DNA of 46,222 nt from Fimbriimonadaceae bacterium (GCA_020850835.1 JADZDX010000101.1:1-46222); one strand, 5' to 3'; positions 6,786 to 15,286 are shown, counted from the stretch's first letter. The notes: a model not told the origin generated them from the letters alone. Translations and numbers: made by a program.

Positions 6786-8288
6786 ATGAAGGACGACAGC
6801 TTTAAACCCCTCCAGAAGCTAGAGGCCACCAAAGGCAAAGTCTTACGGTTCATCATTGAATCCGTATGGGTGGTCGCTTGCGCCCTCACCATGGCGGGCG
6901 CTCTGATTGTTCATCGAGGTTGGCCCCCTGATTGGGTCAGTGCAGGCGGTCTAGCCATTCTGAGCTTGGCGGTCATTGTCTTGACTCGGTTCCACATTCG
7001 GCACACACCGTTGTATGGCATCCCCGTCACAACAGCAGAGCGAATTATTTGGGTCGGATGCCTGGCTGCCATATTTGGCGTTCAAGTCATCACCCTCACC
7101 CTGGGCCCACGCGAATTGATCGGCGTCGGTTTCGTCATGGCCGCACCGCTCATCGCACAAGCCATGCTTGTCTCCGCCTTGATTGGCCCCGCGATCTCCA
7201 TGTTCGCGCTCACCACAGTCTCTTTGGTCCTCGGAATCAGCGCGGCTCTCCCGATTGATACGATTGTTGCTGGATGGCTCGCTGGGGCCGTCGGGGCCCA
7301 CGCGGTTAACCCGTTGAAGCAGCGAAGCGACCTGATCCGGGCAATGGCGGTTGTCGGGGCTGCCTCAGTGATTATCGCGGCGTCGGCCGCCGCTATGAAC
7401 ACAGCCACCTTCCGTCCCGTGCTGGAGAGCGCTTCGTGGGCCTGTCTCGGAGCCATTGTTGCTACCAGCGTATTCTGGTTCGGAGTTTTGGTCTTAGAAA
7501 AAGGGTTCGGATTGACCAGCGACTGGTCGCTCCTCGAGCTCTGCTCGCCCGACCACCCCCTTTTGCGAGACCTGACGATTCAGGCACCAGGAACATACGC
7601 GCACAGCGTCATGGTCGGCAACCTTGCCGAGTCTGCTGCTCGCGATATTGGGGCCAATGCGGTGCTTTGCCGTGCCATGGCGTACTTTCATGATATCGGC
7701 AAGACGATGCGCCCCAGCTATTTCGTTGAGAATCAAATGGGAGAGAACCTTCACGACGAGCTCCCGCCCGCGGTTAGTGCGAAGATTATCAATGAACACG
7801 TAAAGGACGGACTTGAACTGGCCCGTAAGCACCGTCTACCCAAAATCATTCGGGATGGTATCCAGCAACATCATGGAACCTCGTTAATCTCGTTCTTCTA
7901 CGGTAAGGCTCTCCGTACTCAAGAGCCAACTGAGGAGCTTGAGACGTCTTATCGGTACGATGGCCCGAAGCCCCAGACTCGTGAAACCGCGATTTTGCAT
8001 CTCGCCGACTGTGTTGAGGCGGTTAGCCGCGTTTTCCCGAGGGGTAGCAGCGAGGAATTGGAAATCACCGTCCGGCGAGTGATTGAAGAGCGGCGCGCAG
8101 ATGGGCAACTGGACGAGTGCGACCTCACCTTCCGCGATCTACAAACGATTGAGGTGGCCTTTCTTCGTGCCCTAGGCGCTCTCAGGCACAAACGTATTGA
8201 GTATCCCGATGGACTTGCCCCCGCAAATTACGATCTCGAACAACTCCGGACGTCGTATCCGGACGAGCACCCTCCGCATGGCCATTAG
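6786..8288 (+). CDS. pgpH: PgpH-family HD-domain phosphodiesterase lacking the extracellular domain
   Basis: PgpH (YqfF) proteins hydrolyse cyclic di-AMP. This 500-residue protein has about seven hydrophobic segments (residues ~22-240) followed by a cytosolic HD domain: H273 in TYAHSVMVGNLAE, HD at 302-303 in YFHDIGK, His362-His363 in QQHHGTS, and Asp in HLADCVEA. Canonical members are about 700-850 aa because a large 7TMR-HDED extracellular domain precedes the membrane block. That domain is missing here: the first membrane helix comes after only ~20 residues. Gene order (rpsU, then ybeY and a dgkA-type gene) is the classic pgpH neighbourhood and supports the call. The loss suggests a phosphodiesterase without the extracellular sensor. 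Confidence 0.88.
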   Translation: MKDDSFKPLQKLEATKGKVLRFIIESVWVVACALTMAGALIVHRGWPPDWVSAGGLAILSLAVIVLTRFHIRHTPLYGIPVTTAERIIWVGCLAAIFGVQVITLTLGPRELIGVGFVMAAPLIAQAMLVSALIGPAISMFALTTVSLVLGISAALPIDTIVAGWLAGAVGAHAVNPLKQRSDLIRAMAVVGAASVIIAASAAAMNTATFRPVLESASWACLGAIVATSVFWFGVLVLEKGFGLTSDWSLLELCSPDHPLLRDLTIQAPGTYAHSVMVGNLAESAARDIGANAVLCRAMAYFHDIGKTMRPSYFVENQMGENLHDELPPAVSAKIINEHVKDGLELARKHRLPKIIRDGIQQHHGTSLISFFYGKALRTQEPTEELETSYRYDGPKPQTRETAILHLADCVEAVSRVFPRGSSEELEITVRRVIEERRADGQLDECDLTFRDLQTIEVAFLRALGALRHKRIEYPDGLAPANYDLEQLRTSYPDEHPPHGH

Positions 8289-8676
8289 TACTGTACTTGA
8301 CCTTCATCACCCGCAGAAGCGGTGCGTTGCGGTACTCCTAACCGATGACGATGGGATACGCCGACTTAACCTAGAATGGCGCGGCAAGGACAAAGCTACC
8401 GACGTCCTGAGCTGGCCCGCGCCGGATGTTCCAGGCGATCACCTGGGCGATATTGCCATCAGCATCAATATGGCCGAAAGGCAAGCCGCCCAGAGGCAGG
8501 TCAGCATCAGTGAAGAAGTCGCCATGCTCGGAATTCACGGCGGATTGCACCTACTGGGATTTGATGATCTGACCGAAACTGATTACAAGCTGATGCAAGC
8601 AAAAATGCGGGAGGCGGCGCTAGCGGCTGGGCTCTCGATCAAAGGTGAATGGGGGTCCCTTGGCGAGTCCTCGTAA
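8209..8676 (+). CDS. ybeY: Endoribonuclease YbeY (rRNA maturation factor)
   Basis: A single-strand-specific metallo-endoribonuclease that takes part in 16S rRNA 3'-end maturation and 70S quality control. The core signature HGGLHLLGFDD lies near residue 108; the two first His of the usual H-x3-H-x5-H zinc site are present, but the third position is Asp. ATDVLSWP and LGDIAIS are also family blocks. ATG 8209 keeps the N-terminal strand ITISNN that the family needs and overlaps pgpH by 80 nt; an ATG at 8278 would lose that strand. 155 residues, normal length. Confidence 0.88.
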   Translation: MDLPPQITISNNSGRRIRTSTLRMAISTVLDLHHPQKRCVAVLLTDDDGIRRLNLEWRGKDKATDVLSWPAPDVPGDHLGDIAISINMAERQAAQRQVSISEEVAMLGIHGGLHLLGFDDLTETDYKLMQAKMREAALAAGLSIKGEWGSLGESS

Positions 8677-9373
8677 CGTTCTTGCGCCATTTGCGACGGC
8701 ATTCTCAGGTGTTCTGTATACATTCCGTACACAGCGGCACATGCGCATTCACCTCTATGTGACCGCCTTCATCATCGTCGGTGCGTTGCTGTTGAATCTA
8801 CGAACTCGTGAGATCTTGGTCTTGCTGTTCATGATCAATTTCGTGCTTGTTGCCGAAATGTTTAACAGCGCTATCGAGGCTACGGTGGACCTTGTCAGTC
8901 CTAACTATCATCCCCTCGCCAAGTTTGCCAAGGATATTTCTGCCGGCGCTGTTTTGGTCACAACCATCATGGCGGTCACGGTTGGCGCGTTGATCGCAGT
9001 CGGTGACGACGCATGGGACCGAATCCGTCTGGCCTTGACCGCCGAACAACCAGCAACACCCGTGATGTGGCGGATTCTGCTGGGCTGCCTATTGCTGTTC
9101 ATCATCGTGGTCATAGGCAAAGGCCTTGGGAAGCGCGGCACGGTACTAAAGGGCGGTCTTGTGTCCGGGCACGCTGCATACGGCTTCTTCATTGCCGGAA
9201 CAGTCATGTTTATTTCTGATTCACCTCTTGTGACCGCGCTCGCCCTCCTCTTAGCCGCGATCATTGCTCAAAGCCGCTGGGAAGCAAAGATCCACTCAAT
9301 TTCGGAACTCGTCCTCGGGGCAACGGTAGGCATGGTCCTATCGTTGATTGCCTTCGGACTGATGCCAAAGTAA
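8645..9373 (+). CDS. Fusion: undecaprenol/diacylglycerol kinase (DgkA) with PAP2-type phosphatase domain
   Basis: The N-terminal ~120 residues are a DgkA-family integral-membrane kinase: FRTQRHMRIHLY, the signature AEMFNSAIEATVDL (residues 70-83) and FAKDISAGAVL (94-104). The C-terminal ~100 residues are a PAP2-like membrane phosphatase, with SGHAA (174-178) and SRWEAKIHSISELVLG (210-225), matching the SGH and SR-x5-H motifs. Gram-positive-type DgkA makes undecaprenyl phosphate from undecaprenol, and PAP2 enzymes make it from undecaprenyl diphosphate, so both halves could supply the same lipid carrier. The GTG start overlaps ybeY by 32 nt; a TTG at 8660 is an alternative. Substrates are inferred, not shown. 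Confidence 0.85.
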   Translation: MNGGPLASPRNVLAPFATAFSGVLYTFRTQRHMRIHLYVTAFIIVGALLLNLRTREILVLLFMINFVLVAEMFNSAIEATVDLVSPNYHPLAKFAKDISAGAVLVTTIMAVTVGALIAVGDDAWDRIRLALTAEQPATPVMWRILLGCLLLFIIVVIGKGLGKRGTVLKGGLVSGHAAYGFFIAGTVMFISDSPLVTALALLLAAIIAQSRWEAKIHSISELVLGATVGMVLSLIAFGLMPK

Positions 9374-9376
9374 GAC

Positions 9377-10810
9377 ATGAACGCTGAACCTCCTGAACGT
9401 TTGCCGCTGCTGCGGCTTCTCACTCCCCTCATCTTGATGGCGCTTCCTGCGCTTGCCTTGGCAGCTCAAGATGACTATCTTTCCACGGCTGTGCCGAGCT
9501 TCTTGGTTCCAACACTCTCGGCACTGATCCTGCTAATTGCCCTGAACGGCCTGTTCGTAGCCGCCGGGACGGCGATTGAGCTCTTACGACCAGCTCATGT
9601 GAAGATGCTTGAGAACGGCCAGTCCGTACGTCTTCAAAGCATCTTGGAACACCAGACAAGGTACATCGGCACCTGTAGCCTCGCGAGCCAGACCTTGCGG
9701 GCATGGACCGTAATTCTATGCTTCATTCCGGCACCCTACTTTGCCCACATCTTCGGCCCGGCAAACTCAGACGTTCAGTGGTGGCATGTTCTGATTGCGG
9801 GAATCGTGGCGACCATCCCAGTCGCTGCCCTAAATGCCGTCTTCGGTGAACTCGTGCCCAAAAGCCTGTCTGCGCTTTACCCCTACAGAGTTGCCCTGCG
9901 GACGCACCGAATCGTTAAAGTTGCGGCGGTACTACTGAGTATCCCCAGCCGAACCATTGCTGGAGCCGCAAATCTCGTCACAAAGCGTTTCGGCGCGGTG
10001 GCAAGCTTCAGTTTCCCCAAACAGACGGAGCACGAGATTAGGTCACTTGTCGAAACCGCTCAAGAATCAGGCGAGATTGAGGCCGAGGAAAAGGACCTCA
10101 TCCATTCGGTATTTGAGTTCGGTGATACGGTTGTTCGGGAAGTCATGACGCCGCGGGTGGATGTTGATGCCCTCCCGGTAACCACATCGCCGGAAGAACT
10201 AATCATCCTCATTCAGGAGACCGGGCATAGCCGAATTCCAATTTTTGAGGAAACCGATGATCAAATCATCGGCATCGTGCACGCGAAGGACCTTATGATT
10301 GCCCAGCTCAAGAAGAACGGCAAGGCTTTGAACCTGCGCACATTGCTACGCCCAGCCCTGTTTGTACCGGAGAACAAGACCCTGTTTGACCTCCTGCGAG
10401 AAATGCGGGCTCATCGCACGCAGATGGCGATTGTTCAGGATGAATTCGGTGGGACTGCCGGCATCGTCACCATCGAGGATATTGTCGAAGAACTGGTGGG
10501 CGATATCGTCGATGAGTACGACGATGAGGAAAAGCCCATCCAGCCGGAAGGTGACGGCTGGATTGTCGAAGGTCGTACGCACCTTTACGATGTCAATGAG
10601 GCGATTGGTTCAAGCTTCGAAACGGATGAGTTCGACACCATAGGCGGCTATGTCTTCGGCCTGTTTGGACGCCAGCCCAAGGAGCAGGAGCACTTGGACG
10701 ATAGTGGCTTTCGATTCACCATTGTTGAAACCGACGGGCGTCGAATTTCAAAGCTGCTGGTGGAGCGAGAAAATACGCTCTTCGTCACTCTAGATGAAGC
10801 TCTCGGCTAA
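9377..10810 (+). CDS. CNNM/CBS-domain transporter (CorC/HlyC hemolysin-like family)
   Basis: Membrane protein of the CNNM (DUF21) family, tied to Mg2+ or Na+/Mg2+ transport. N-terminal hydrophobic region with about four membrane segments (residues ~12-190), then the HSVFEFGD...VMTPRVDV linker, a CBS-domain pair (about 245-375) with GHSRIPIFEE and FGGTAGIVTIEDI, and the C-terminal CorC_HlyC domain (about 385-470). Length (477 aa) is typical. It follows the DgkA-PAP2 gene by 3 nt and closes the cluster, the same place this family takes beside ybeY in many genomes. Confidence 0.9.
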   Translation: MNAEPPERLPLLRLLTPLILMALPALALAAQDDYLSTAVPSFLVPTLSALILLIALNGLFVAAGTAIELLRPAHVKMLENGQSVRLQSILEHQTRYIGTCSLASQTLRAWTVILCFIPAPYFAHIFGPANSDVQWWHVLIAGIVATIPVAALNAVFGELVPKSLSALYPYRVALRTHRIVKVAAVLLSIPSRTIAGAANLVTKRFGAVASFSFPKQTEHEIRSLVETAQESGEIEAEEKDLIHSVFEFGDTVVREVMTPRVDVDALPVTTSPEELIILIQETGHSRIPIFEETDDQIIGIVHAKDLMIAQLKKNGKALNLRTLLRPALFVPENKTLFDLLREMRAHRTQMAIVQDEFGGTAGIVTIEDIVEELVGDIVDEYDDEEKPIQPEGDGWIVEGRTHLYDVNEAIGSSFETDEFDTIGGYVFGLFGRQPKEQEHLDDSGFRFTIVETDGRRISKLLVERENTLFVTLDEALG

Positions 10811-10811
10811 C

Positions 10812-11705
10812 TCATCGCCCATAGACTTTGCGAACCGTTGGCAATGTGGTGTACCTTGGTAACCGCATCAACAGGTAGGGAGTACACCGGGTCATCGGTG
10901 CCTGCGGCGGCGAGTTTTCGAACCAGGTGATCAGGACACGACCGCTTTGATCAACAACCGCCCGATCAATTTCCACGACCGTGGAGCGAGATTTCGTACC
11001 AGCGTGAATTGCAAGAATCATCTCATTGTCCCAGCGGACACTGCGAGCGAGTTCCGCGAGTTCCTCATCTCCGGAAAAGACTTTGCGGACATATTCATCA
11101 AACTCGCGTCGAGTCGCTAGCGCAAAAACACCCTCATTGGCTATCCCCGAAACTTGCCCTCGATCAAGAAGGCTCCAACGTAATGGGCGATCCTGATCTT
11201 CGTAATAGGGCGGCAGGAACACTACAGAACCACCCGTGTTGAATCCATAGTCATCGCAACGAATGAACTTGGGTACTCCTCCTGAGCGGCCGACGCGCAA
11301 GACAACGTAGGGTGACGTAATGGCCTGCGTTGTAACGCCGCCAGATCCAGGAGAGGTGAGCACATATTCAACCTGGACATTGCGAGCATCTGTGAACTGC
11401 GCGTTACGAACATAGATGTTGTAACCACCCGAGGACCGCTCACCGGCAGCGATGGCCCAGAGTTCTTCCCGAGCCCAATCTATTCCTTTGGGTGCCGTCG
11501 AAGCGGGATTCCCTGTCAGTCGAACCCAATAGGTCTGCCAAGCGCCCTCCGTGCTAATAACCTTGGTCTCAAACGTCTTTATTCGACTAACCGTGCCACC
11601 CTGAAAGGTGCTCCAAGTTACGGTAGGCAGGGCCTGCGTGTGTACCATTTGGGCAAAGCCTAGGCTGGCCAACGCAAAGGCAAACAGAATCCAGATGAAT
11701 CTCAT
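10812..11705 (-). CDS. Secreted protein with two PrcB-like domains
   Basis: A signal peptide (about residues 1-18, ending near LGFAQ) is followed by two copies of a ~110-residue unit. The first has GGYNIYVRNA and VEYVLTSPGSGGV; the second starts near FALATRREFDEYV and repeats an EMILAIHAGTKS...VLITWFENSP pattern. These resemble the C-terminal domain of PrcB, the dentilisin-complex protease subunit. A role in protease complex assembly or inhibition is inferred only. A TACAAT lies 6 nt before the ATG with no SD. It converges on the CNNM gene, with 1 nt between the stops. Confidence 0.65.
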   Translation of the reverse strand: MRFIWILFAFALASLGFAQMVHTQALPTVTWSTFQGGTVSRIKTFETKVISTEGAWQTYWVRLTGNPASTAPKGIDWAREELWAIAAGERSSGGYNIYVRNAQFTDARNVQVEYVLTSPGSGGVTTQAITSPYVVLRVGRSGGVPKFIRCDDYGFNTGGSVVFLPPYYEDQDRPLRWSLLDRGQVSGIANEGVFALATRREFDEYVRKVFSGDEELAELARSVRWDNEMILAIHAGTKSRSTVVEIDRAVVDQSGRVLITWFENSPPQAPMTRCTPYLLMRLPRYTTLPTVRKVYGR

Positions 11706-11711
11706 GGCTTT

Positions 11712-11717
11712 ATTGTA
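11712..11717 (-). promoter_or_regulatory. Start-proximal -10 element (TACAAT) of the PrcB-like gene
   Basis: TACAAT + 6 nt (AAAGCC) + ATG at 11705. No SD and no TTGACA-like -35, so a leaderless transcript is predicted. Confidence 0.55.
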
Positions 11718-11756
11718 CGACGCTTGGAGGCAATGGCCGTTCCATAATGAAGGGCC

Positions 11757-12416
11757 ATGAATCGCGGTTCGCTATGGTACCGAGTTGTCCGGAGTTTTGT
11801 AAGTTCAGTCGTACTGAATATTCTGGGCCCGGTTCGTATCCAGAATCGCCAACGTGAACCGATGGACGGACCGGTGATCGTTGCTCCCGTTCATATGAGC
11901 TATCTCGACCCGCCACTGGTGGCCTGTTGCATGAACCGAGCGATCACCTTCATGGCCAAAGAGGAACTGTTTAAGCCCGGCCTAGGCGCCTTGATCAGGT
12001 CTCTCGGCGCGTTTCCAGTCCAGCGAGGGTCCGGGGATACGGAAGCAATCAGGCTAGCCCTCAAGCTCCTCGACGAGGGACGCGCTGTCCTGCTTTTCCC
12101 TGAGGGCACGAGAGGCAATGGTGTCACGATGGGCCCTATGACGGCCGGGGTCGCGATGCTCGCTCGTCGCACAGGAGCCAAGGTTTATCCAGTCGGCATC
12201 AACGGCACGAACAAAGTCTGGCCGCGACATCAAAAGTGGCCCCGGCGGCACCGGGTCGTGGTCACCTTTGGAGAACCGTTTACCTACTCCGAGATTGTCC
12301 CGGACGCCAAGGACAAGAATGGCCGTGAGCGATTCAATGAAGAACTCGCGCGCCGATTGCTGGACCTGACCAATGAAGCCGGGCTCCCGCTGAACCCGCC
12401 CCAATCACAGACTTAG
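11757..12416 (+). CDS. plsC: 1-acyl-sn-glycerol-3-phosphate acyltransferase
   Basis: Transfers an acyl chain to lysophosphatidic acid at the inner membrane, giving phosphatidic acid. The acyltransferase motifs are present in order: HMSYLDP (H-x4-D, residue ~46), the GAFPVQRG block near residue 84, FPEGTRGNG near 114 and a later VYPVGINGT block. 219 residues, normal for PlsC. CATAAT (11743-11748) lies 8 nt before the ATG. Its stop overlaps the stop of the convergent barrel-like gene by 4 nt. Confidence 0.92.
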   Translation: MNRGSLWYRVVRSFVSSVVLNILGPVRIQNRQREPMDGPVIVAPVHMSYLDPPLVACCMNRAITFMAKEELFKPGLGALIRSLGAFPVQRGSGDTEAIRLALKLLDEGRAVLLFPEGTRGNGVTMGPMTAGVAMLARRTGAKVYPVGINGTNKVWPRHQKWPRRHRVVVTFGEPFTYSEIVPDAKDKNGRERFNEELARRLLDLTNEAGLPLNPPQSQT

Positions 12417-13024
12417 AATCGCTTGGTAAAGGTCGCCCCTACAAGGGTTTCCCGATCACGGGCAATCCATCGCACCAGCACTCCGCGCAGGGGCTGCAAT
12501 TCCAGCCCCGCCGTCATCCGCTCGCTGTCGTACTCAACCAGAAATCGGATACCGTTGGTCAGAGGTAAGCGAGCACCGGCAAACAAGCCCTTATAACGAC
12601 CGGTTCCTGCCCCGATAGTCAGTTCGCTCGGCGTCTCGGCATTGTAATCTTCGTAATTATTGGCGCGTATGGAGATCGCTACGTAGAGACTCCGGCCGGC
12701 GCCATGATTCATGACATCTTGCATCCCCACGGAAATGCCCAGACCCAAGTCTGGAATCGCTGGAAGGTAGTTGTAAGATAAGTCAACTAGCCCTTCATCG
12801 CCCAGTCCTGGGCGTTCTGTGAGAAAGGTGACCTCGGCATCAAAAGCATTGCCAAAACCGAAGCCAATGAACGTGTACTGAGGGTCGTAAGACTTCGTGT
12901 CAAGCAGTGATTCAATCCTAATATCTCGGTTCGAGTATCGGTCGCCCACCGGCAAGAAGATGAGCCGCTCAGCCGCCGAAAAGACAGATAGCACCGCGAA
13001 GAAAGGGAGAAATGCCTTACGCAC
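12413..13024 (-). CDS. Predicted outer-membrane beta-strand protein, unknown
   Basis: A signal peptide (about residues 1-18, FFAVLSVFSAAE) is followed by ~180 residues with alternating polar/hydrophobic strands and a C-terminal aromatic end (ATFTKRF), typical of a small beta-barrel. It somewhat recalls YjbH/YbjH-type proteins (GIRFLVEYDSERMTAGL, LVRWIARD), but I would not name it. I chose the GTG at 13024: TACCAT lies exactly 6 nt upstream. A longer frame from a TTG at 13042 would place extra residues before the signal peptide. Divergent from the acyltransferase gene. Confidence 0.6.
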   Translation of the reverse strand: MRKAFLPFFAVLSVFSAAERLIFLPVGDRYSNRDIRIESLLDTKSYDPQYTFIGFGFGNAFDAEVTFLTERPGLGDEGLVDLSYNYLPAIPDLGLGISVGMQDVMNHGAGRSLYVAISIRANNYEDYNAETPSELTIGAGTGRYKGLFAGARLPLTNGIRFLVEYDSERMTAGLELQPLRGVLVRWIARDRETLVGATFTKRF

Positions 13025-13030
13025 GCGCGA

Positions 13031-13053
13031 ATGGTACACCAAAGGAGTACCCT
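13031..13053. promoter_or_regulatory. Face-to-face start-proximal -10 elements between divergent genes
   Basis: Minus strand: TACCAT (13036-13031) + 6 nt + GTG 13024. Plus strand: TACCCT (13048-13053) + 6 nt + ATG 13060. The two hexamers form the arms of an inverted repeat (GGTAC...GTACC), so each promoter's upstream region is the other one. Confidence 0.5.
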
Positions 13054-13059
13054 ACGCGC

Positions 13060-14181
13060 ATGAGCGAGCGCGAAACCAAGCAAGAAGTGGGTCGGCTTGG
13101 TTTCATTGAGGGGATTCGGGGACTGGCGGCATTCTACGTGGTCCTCCAGCACATCTGCACGATGGTGGACCCTCGCTTCACCTTCCAAAGTGAGAACACC
13201 CAACCTGCTTGGCTGGGCCGAGTCATGGGGTTGCTGTGGTATGGCCACTTCGCGGTCGCGGCGTTCATTGTGGTGTCCGGCTTTTGCCTCCAGATGTCCC
13301 TCTATAGCCGGGGAGACGGACGACTTGTGGATTGGAAGCGATTCCTCAAGCGCCGATGTTGGCGAATCCTCCCCCCGTACTATGCCTGCCTAGCTTTCTC
13401 GCTCGTCACCGTGTTCTTTGTCACCAATCGTCATGAGGGGCCACCGTGGTCGCAATATGTGCCGGTCACAATCCAGAACACCGTAGCTCACATCTTCATG
13501 GTTCACAACTTTTCGCGGGATTGGATGTACAAGATCAATGGAGTCTTGTGGTCTATATCGATTGAGTTCCAGCTGTACTTCTTGTTCCCGTTACTCTGCT
13601 TCGCCCTATGGCGGTGGGGTGCACGAATTGTCCTCCCATTGGTCGCTGCCGGCATCATCCTCGTAATGCACGAGAATGTCGAGAGCACCAAGCTTTATGT
13701 TTGGTACTTCGGCTTATTTGTGCTCGGAATGGCGGGCGCAAAGTGGGCCTTCGACCCTCGTACCCTCCGGCCTCCGGCTCTTGCCATGTCGGTGCTAGCT
13801 TTGGTGGCGATGGCGGCCGCAATAATGAGTATTAGTTGGACCAAGCAATTGGCCCCACGCGATACGCTCATGGGCATTGCCGTGATCTCTACCTTGGTTG
13901 CTGGAGCTGTGAGACCGACGATGCTTTGGGTTCGGCTACTTGGCGCCCGCCCCTTGGTCGGGCTAGGAGCCTTCAGCTACAGCCTCTATCTGGTTCACCA
14001 CCCGCTCTTGCAGTGGTTCACCCATATCAAGCCAACCTGGGTCAGCACGCCCGTGCGCTTGTTCGCCTACTTGGTTGCTTGCCTACCTCTCGTGCTGTTT
14101 GCATGCTACTGGTTCTATCGCTGGTTCGAAAAACCATTCGTTAATCGCGGAAAAGCGCAAATCTCTAGCCAACTTTCATAA
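13060..14181 (+). CDS. Acyltransferase family 3 (OafA/YrhL-like) membrane protein
   Basis: Integral-membrane O-acyltransferase that decorates polysaccharides or cell-wall glycans with acyl groups. The family start IEGIRGLAAFYVVLQH carries the R and the catalytic-type His (residue ~30). It is followed by VSGFCLQ and FLKRRCWRILPPYYA, about nine more hydrophobic segments, and a late YSLYLVHHPLL block typical of the family. 373 residues. The start at 13060 is supported by TACCCT 6 nt upstream; an in-frame ATG 48 nt earlier would overlap the divergent gene. The acyl acceptor is unknown. Confidence 0.85.
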   Translation: MSERETKQEVGRLGFIEGIRGLAAFYVVLQHICTMVDPRFTFQSENTQPAWLGRVMGLLWYGHFAVAAFIVVSGFCLQMSLYSRGDGRLVDWKRFLKRRCWRILPPYYACLAFSLVTVFFVTNRHEGPPWSQYVPVTIQNTVAHIFMVHNFSRDWMYKINGVLWSISIEFQLYFLFPLLCFALWRWGARIVLPLVAAGIILVMHENVESTKLYVWYFGLFVLGMAGAKWAFDPRTLRPPALAMSVLALVAMAAAIMSISWTKQLAPRDTLMGIAVISTLVAGAVRPTMLWVRLLGARPLVGLGAFSYSLYLVHHPLLQWFTHIKPTWVSTPVRLFAYLVACLPLVLFACYWFYRWFEKPFVNRGKAQISSQLS

Positions 14182-14209
14182 AAGTTCCACTACAATGATG
14201 GAAAGCATC

Positions 14210-14797
14210 ATGAGCGACAGCCTGCACCCCATAGCCATGGCATTGCTTCAAGCCAACGAGGAAAACCGCCTTGTCGCGTACAGCCGTGATGATCAAGGCG
14301 CGGATAGCTTCTGCTGTGGTTGGTTTCTTCGCTTTGATGATGAATGCGCGGTCTTCTTAGATGTGCCGGCTGATGTGTTCGGCGGGCAGGAAGTCATGGT
14401 CGACATTTCCTCAATTGAGTGGATAACTATTGACTCCCCGTATCTTCGGGGCCTTGAACAACTCTGGCTCGTTGGCACGCCGCCCGATCCCGTCCCATCC
14501 CGGGCATACACCGAATTTGAATATATTGAAACCGTCGTGAAAGAAGCATGGGAAAATGGCCAGGTGGTGTCCGTACAGTACAAGTACAGCTCGGATGAAG
14601 TTCGGGTTCAAGTACTCGATTTGGAAGGCGACATTGTCTGCCTGCAGGAACTAAGCGATGATGACGCCTCAAGCCAGGGGGCACGATGGTGCCGCATCCA
14701 GGACCTCATTTGTATCGAGAAGGACACGGTCATGTGCCTCAAGATGGAGAGCTTACTAGGTTTGCCACGGCGTGCAACCCAAGTCGCTGAACGGTAA
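14210..14797 (+). CDS. Conserved-looking acidic protein, unknown function
   Basis: I do not recognise this 195-residue, acidic, soluble-looking protein. It has a predicted beta-rich first half (GWFLRFDDECAVFLDVPAD) and a second part where VVKEAWENGQVVSVQYKY introduces a short strand-rich domain, slightly like a WYL/SH3-type fold, but I cannot assign it. ATG 14210 follows a GGAAAG stretch. TACAAT lies at 14191-14196; an earlier ATG pair overlaps that hexamer. It is coupled to the next gene (TAATG), so it is probably the first gene of an operon leading to fliS. Confidence 0.55.
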   Translation: MSDSLHPIAMALLQANEENRLVAYSRDDQGADSFCCGWFLRFDDECAVFLDVPADVFGGQEVMVDISSIEWITIDSPYLRGLEQLWLVGTPPDPVPSRAYTEFEYIETVVKEAWENGQVVSVQYKYSSDEVRVQVLDLEGDIVCLQELSDDDASSQGARWCRIQDLICIEKDTVMCLKMESLLGLPRRATQVAER

Positions 14798-15285
14798 TGG
14801 CCTTTGATGAATTGGGTACTGATGAGCGGCTCGATGCGCCGGTCAAGCCCGAAGCGGACATGGATGTTCAAATGATAGGGGGCTGTTCCAGCTTCGTGGC
14901 CGCCGCTCTGATCACTTATGTACTCTCGATCTGGCCGTTCTTTGCCTTACACTCCAGAATGCATGAGTTGGGCGCACTCACATCCGCCTGCGCCTTGGGC
15001 CTAGTTCCGGCCTCCGCCTTCGGGGCGTTCGCGGGTGGTCGCTGGGGCTTACCCACAGCCTGCGGATTCTTTGGCGGGGCTATGACGACCGCAGTCTTTC
15101 TGTATCTCATGCTGCAACAAGCTTCGCTGGGCCATACAGTTCGAGAACTACCCGTACCGGACTACCCAACCACCTTTATCTGGTGGATTCCGCTGGGTTG
15201 GCTCGTGTTCGCCCTCATGATTGCCATCATTTTTTCGGCGATTGGAGAGCACAGGCATGGGCTCTGGGCCGAAAGCCGCCGATAA
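14797..15285 (+). CDS. Four-helix membrane protein, unknown function
   Basis: 162 residues with an acidic cytosolic N-terminus (~25 residues) and four hydrophobic segments (about 28-52, 58-78, 86-108, 132-154). No motif I recognise. The ATG overlaps the upstream stop as TAATG, so the two unknown genes are translationally coupled. The stop codon is part of a GATAAT that precedes fliS. Confidence 0.6.
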   Translation: MAFDELGTDERLDAPVKPEADMDVQMIGGCSSFVAAALITYVLSIWPFFALHSRMHELGALTSACALGLVPASAFGAFAGGRWGLPTACGFFGGAMTTAVFLYLMLQQASLGHTVRELPVPDYPTTFIWWIPLGWLVFALMIAIIFSAIGEHRHGLWAESRR

Positions 15286-15286
15286 T
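15281..15286 (+). promoter_or_regulatory. Start-proximal -10-like element (GATAAT) of fliS
   Basis: GATAAT + 7 nt + GTG at 15294; it includes the TAA stop of the preceding gene. No SD is visible before the GTG. Confidence 0.35.
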
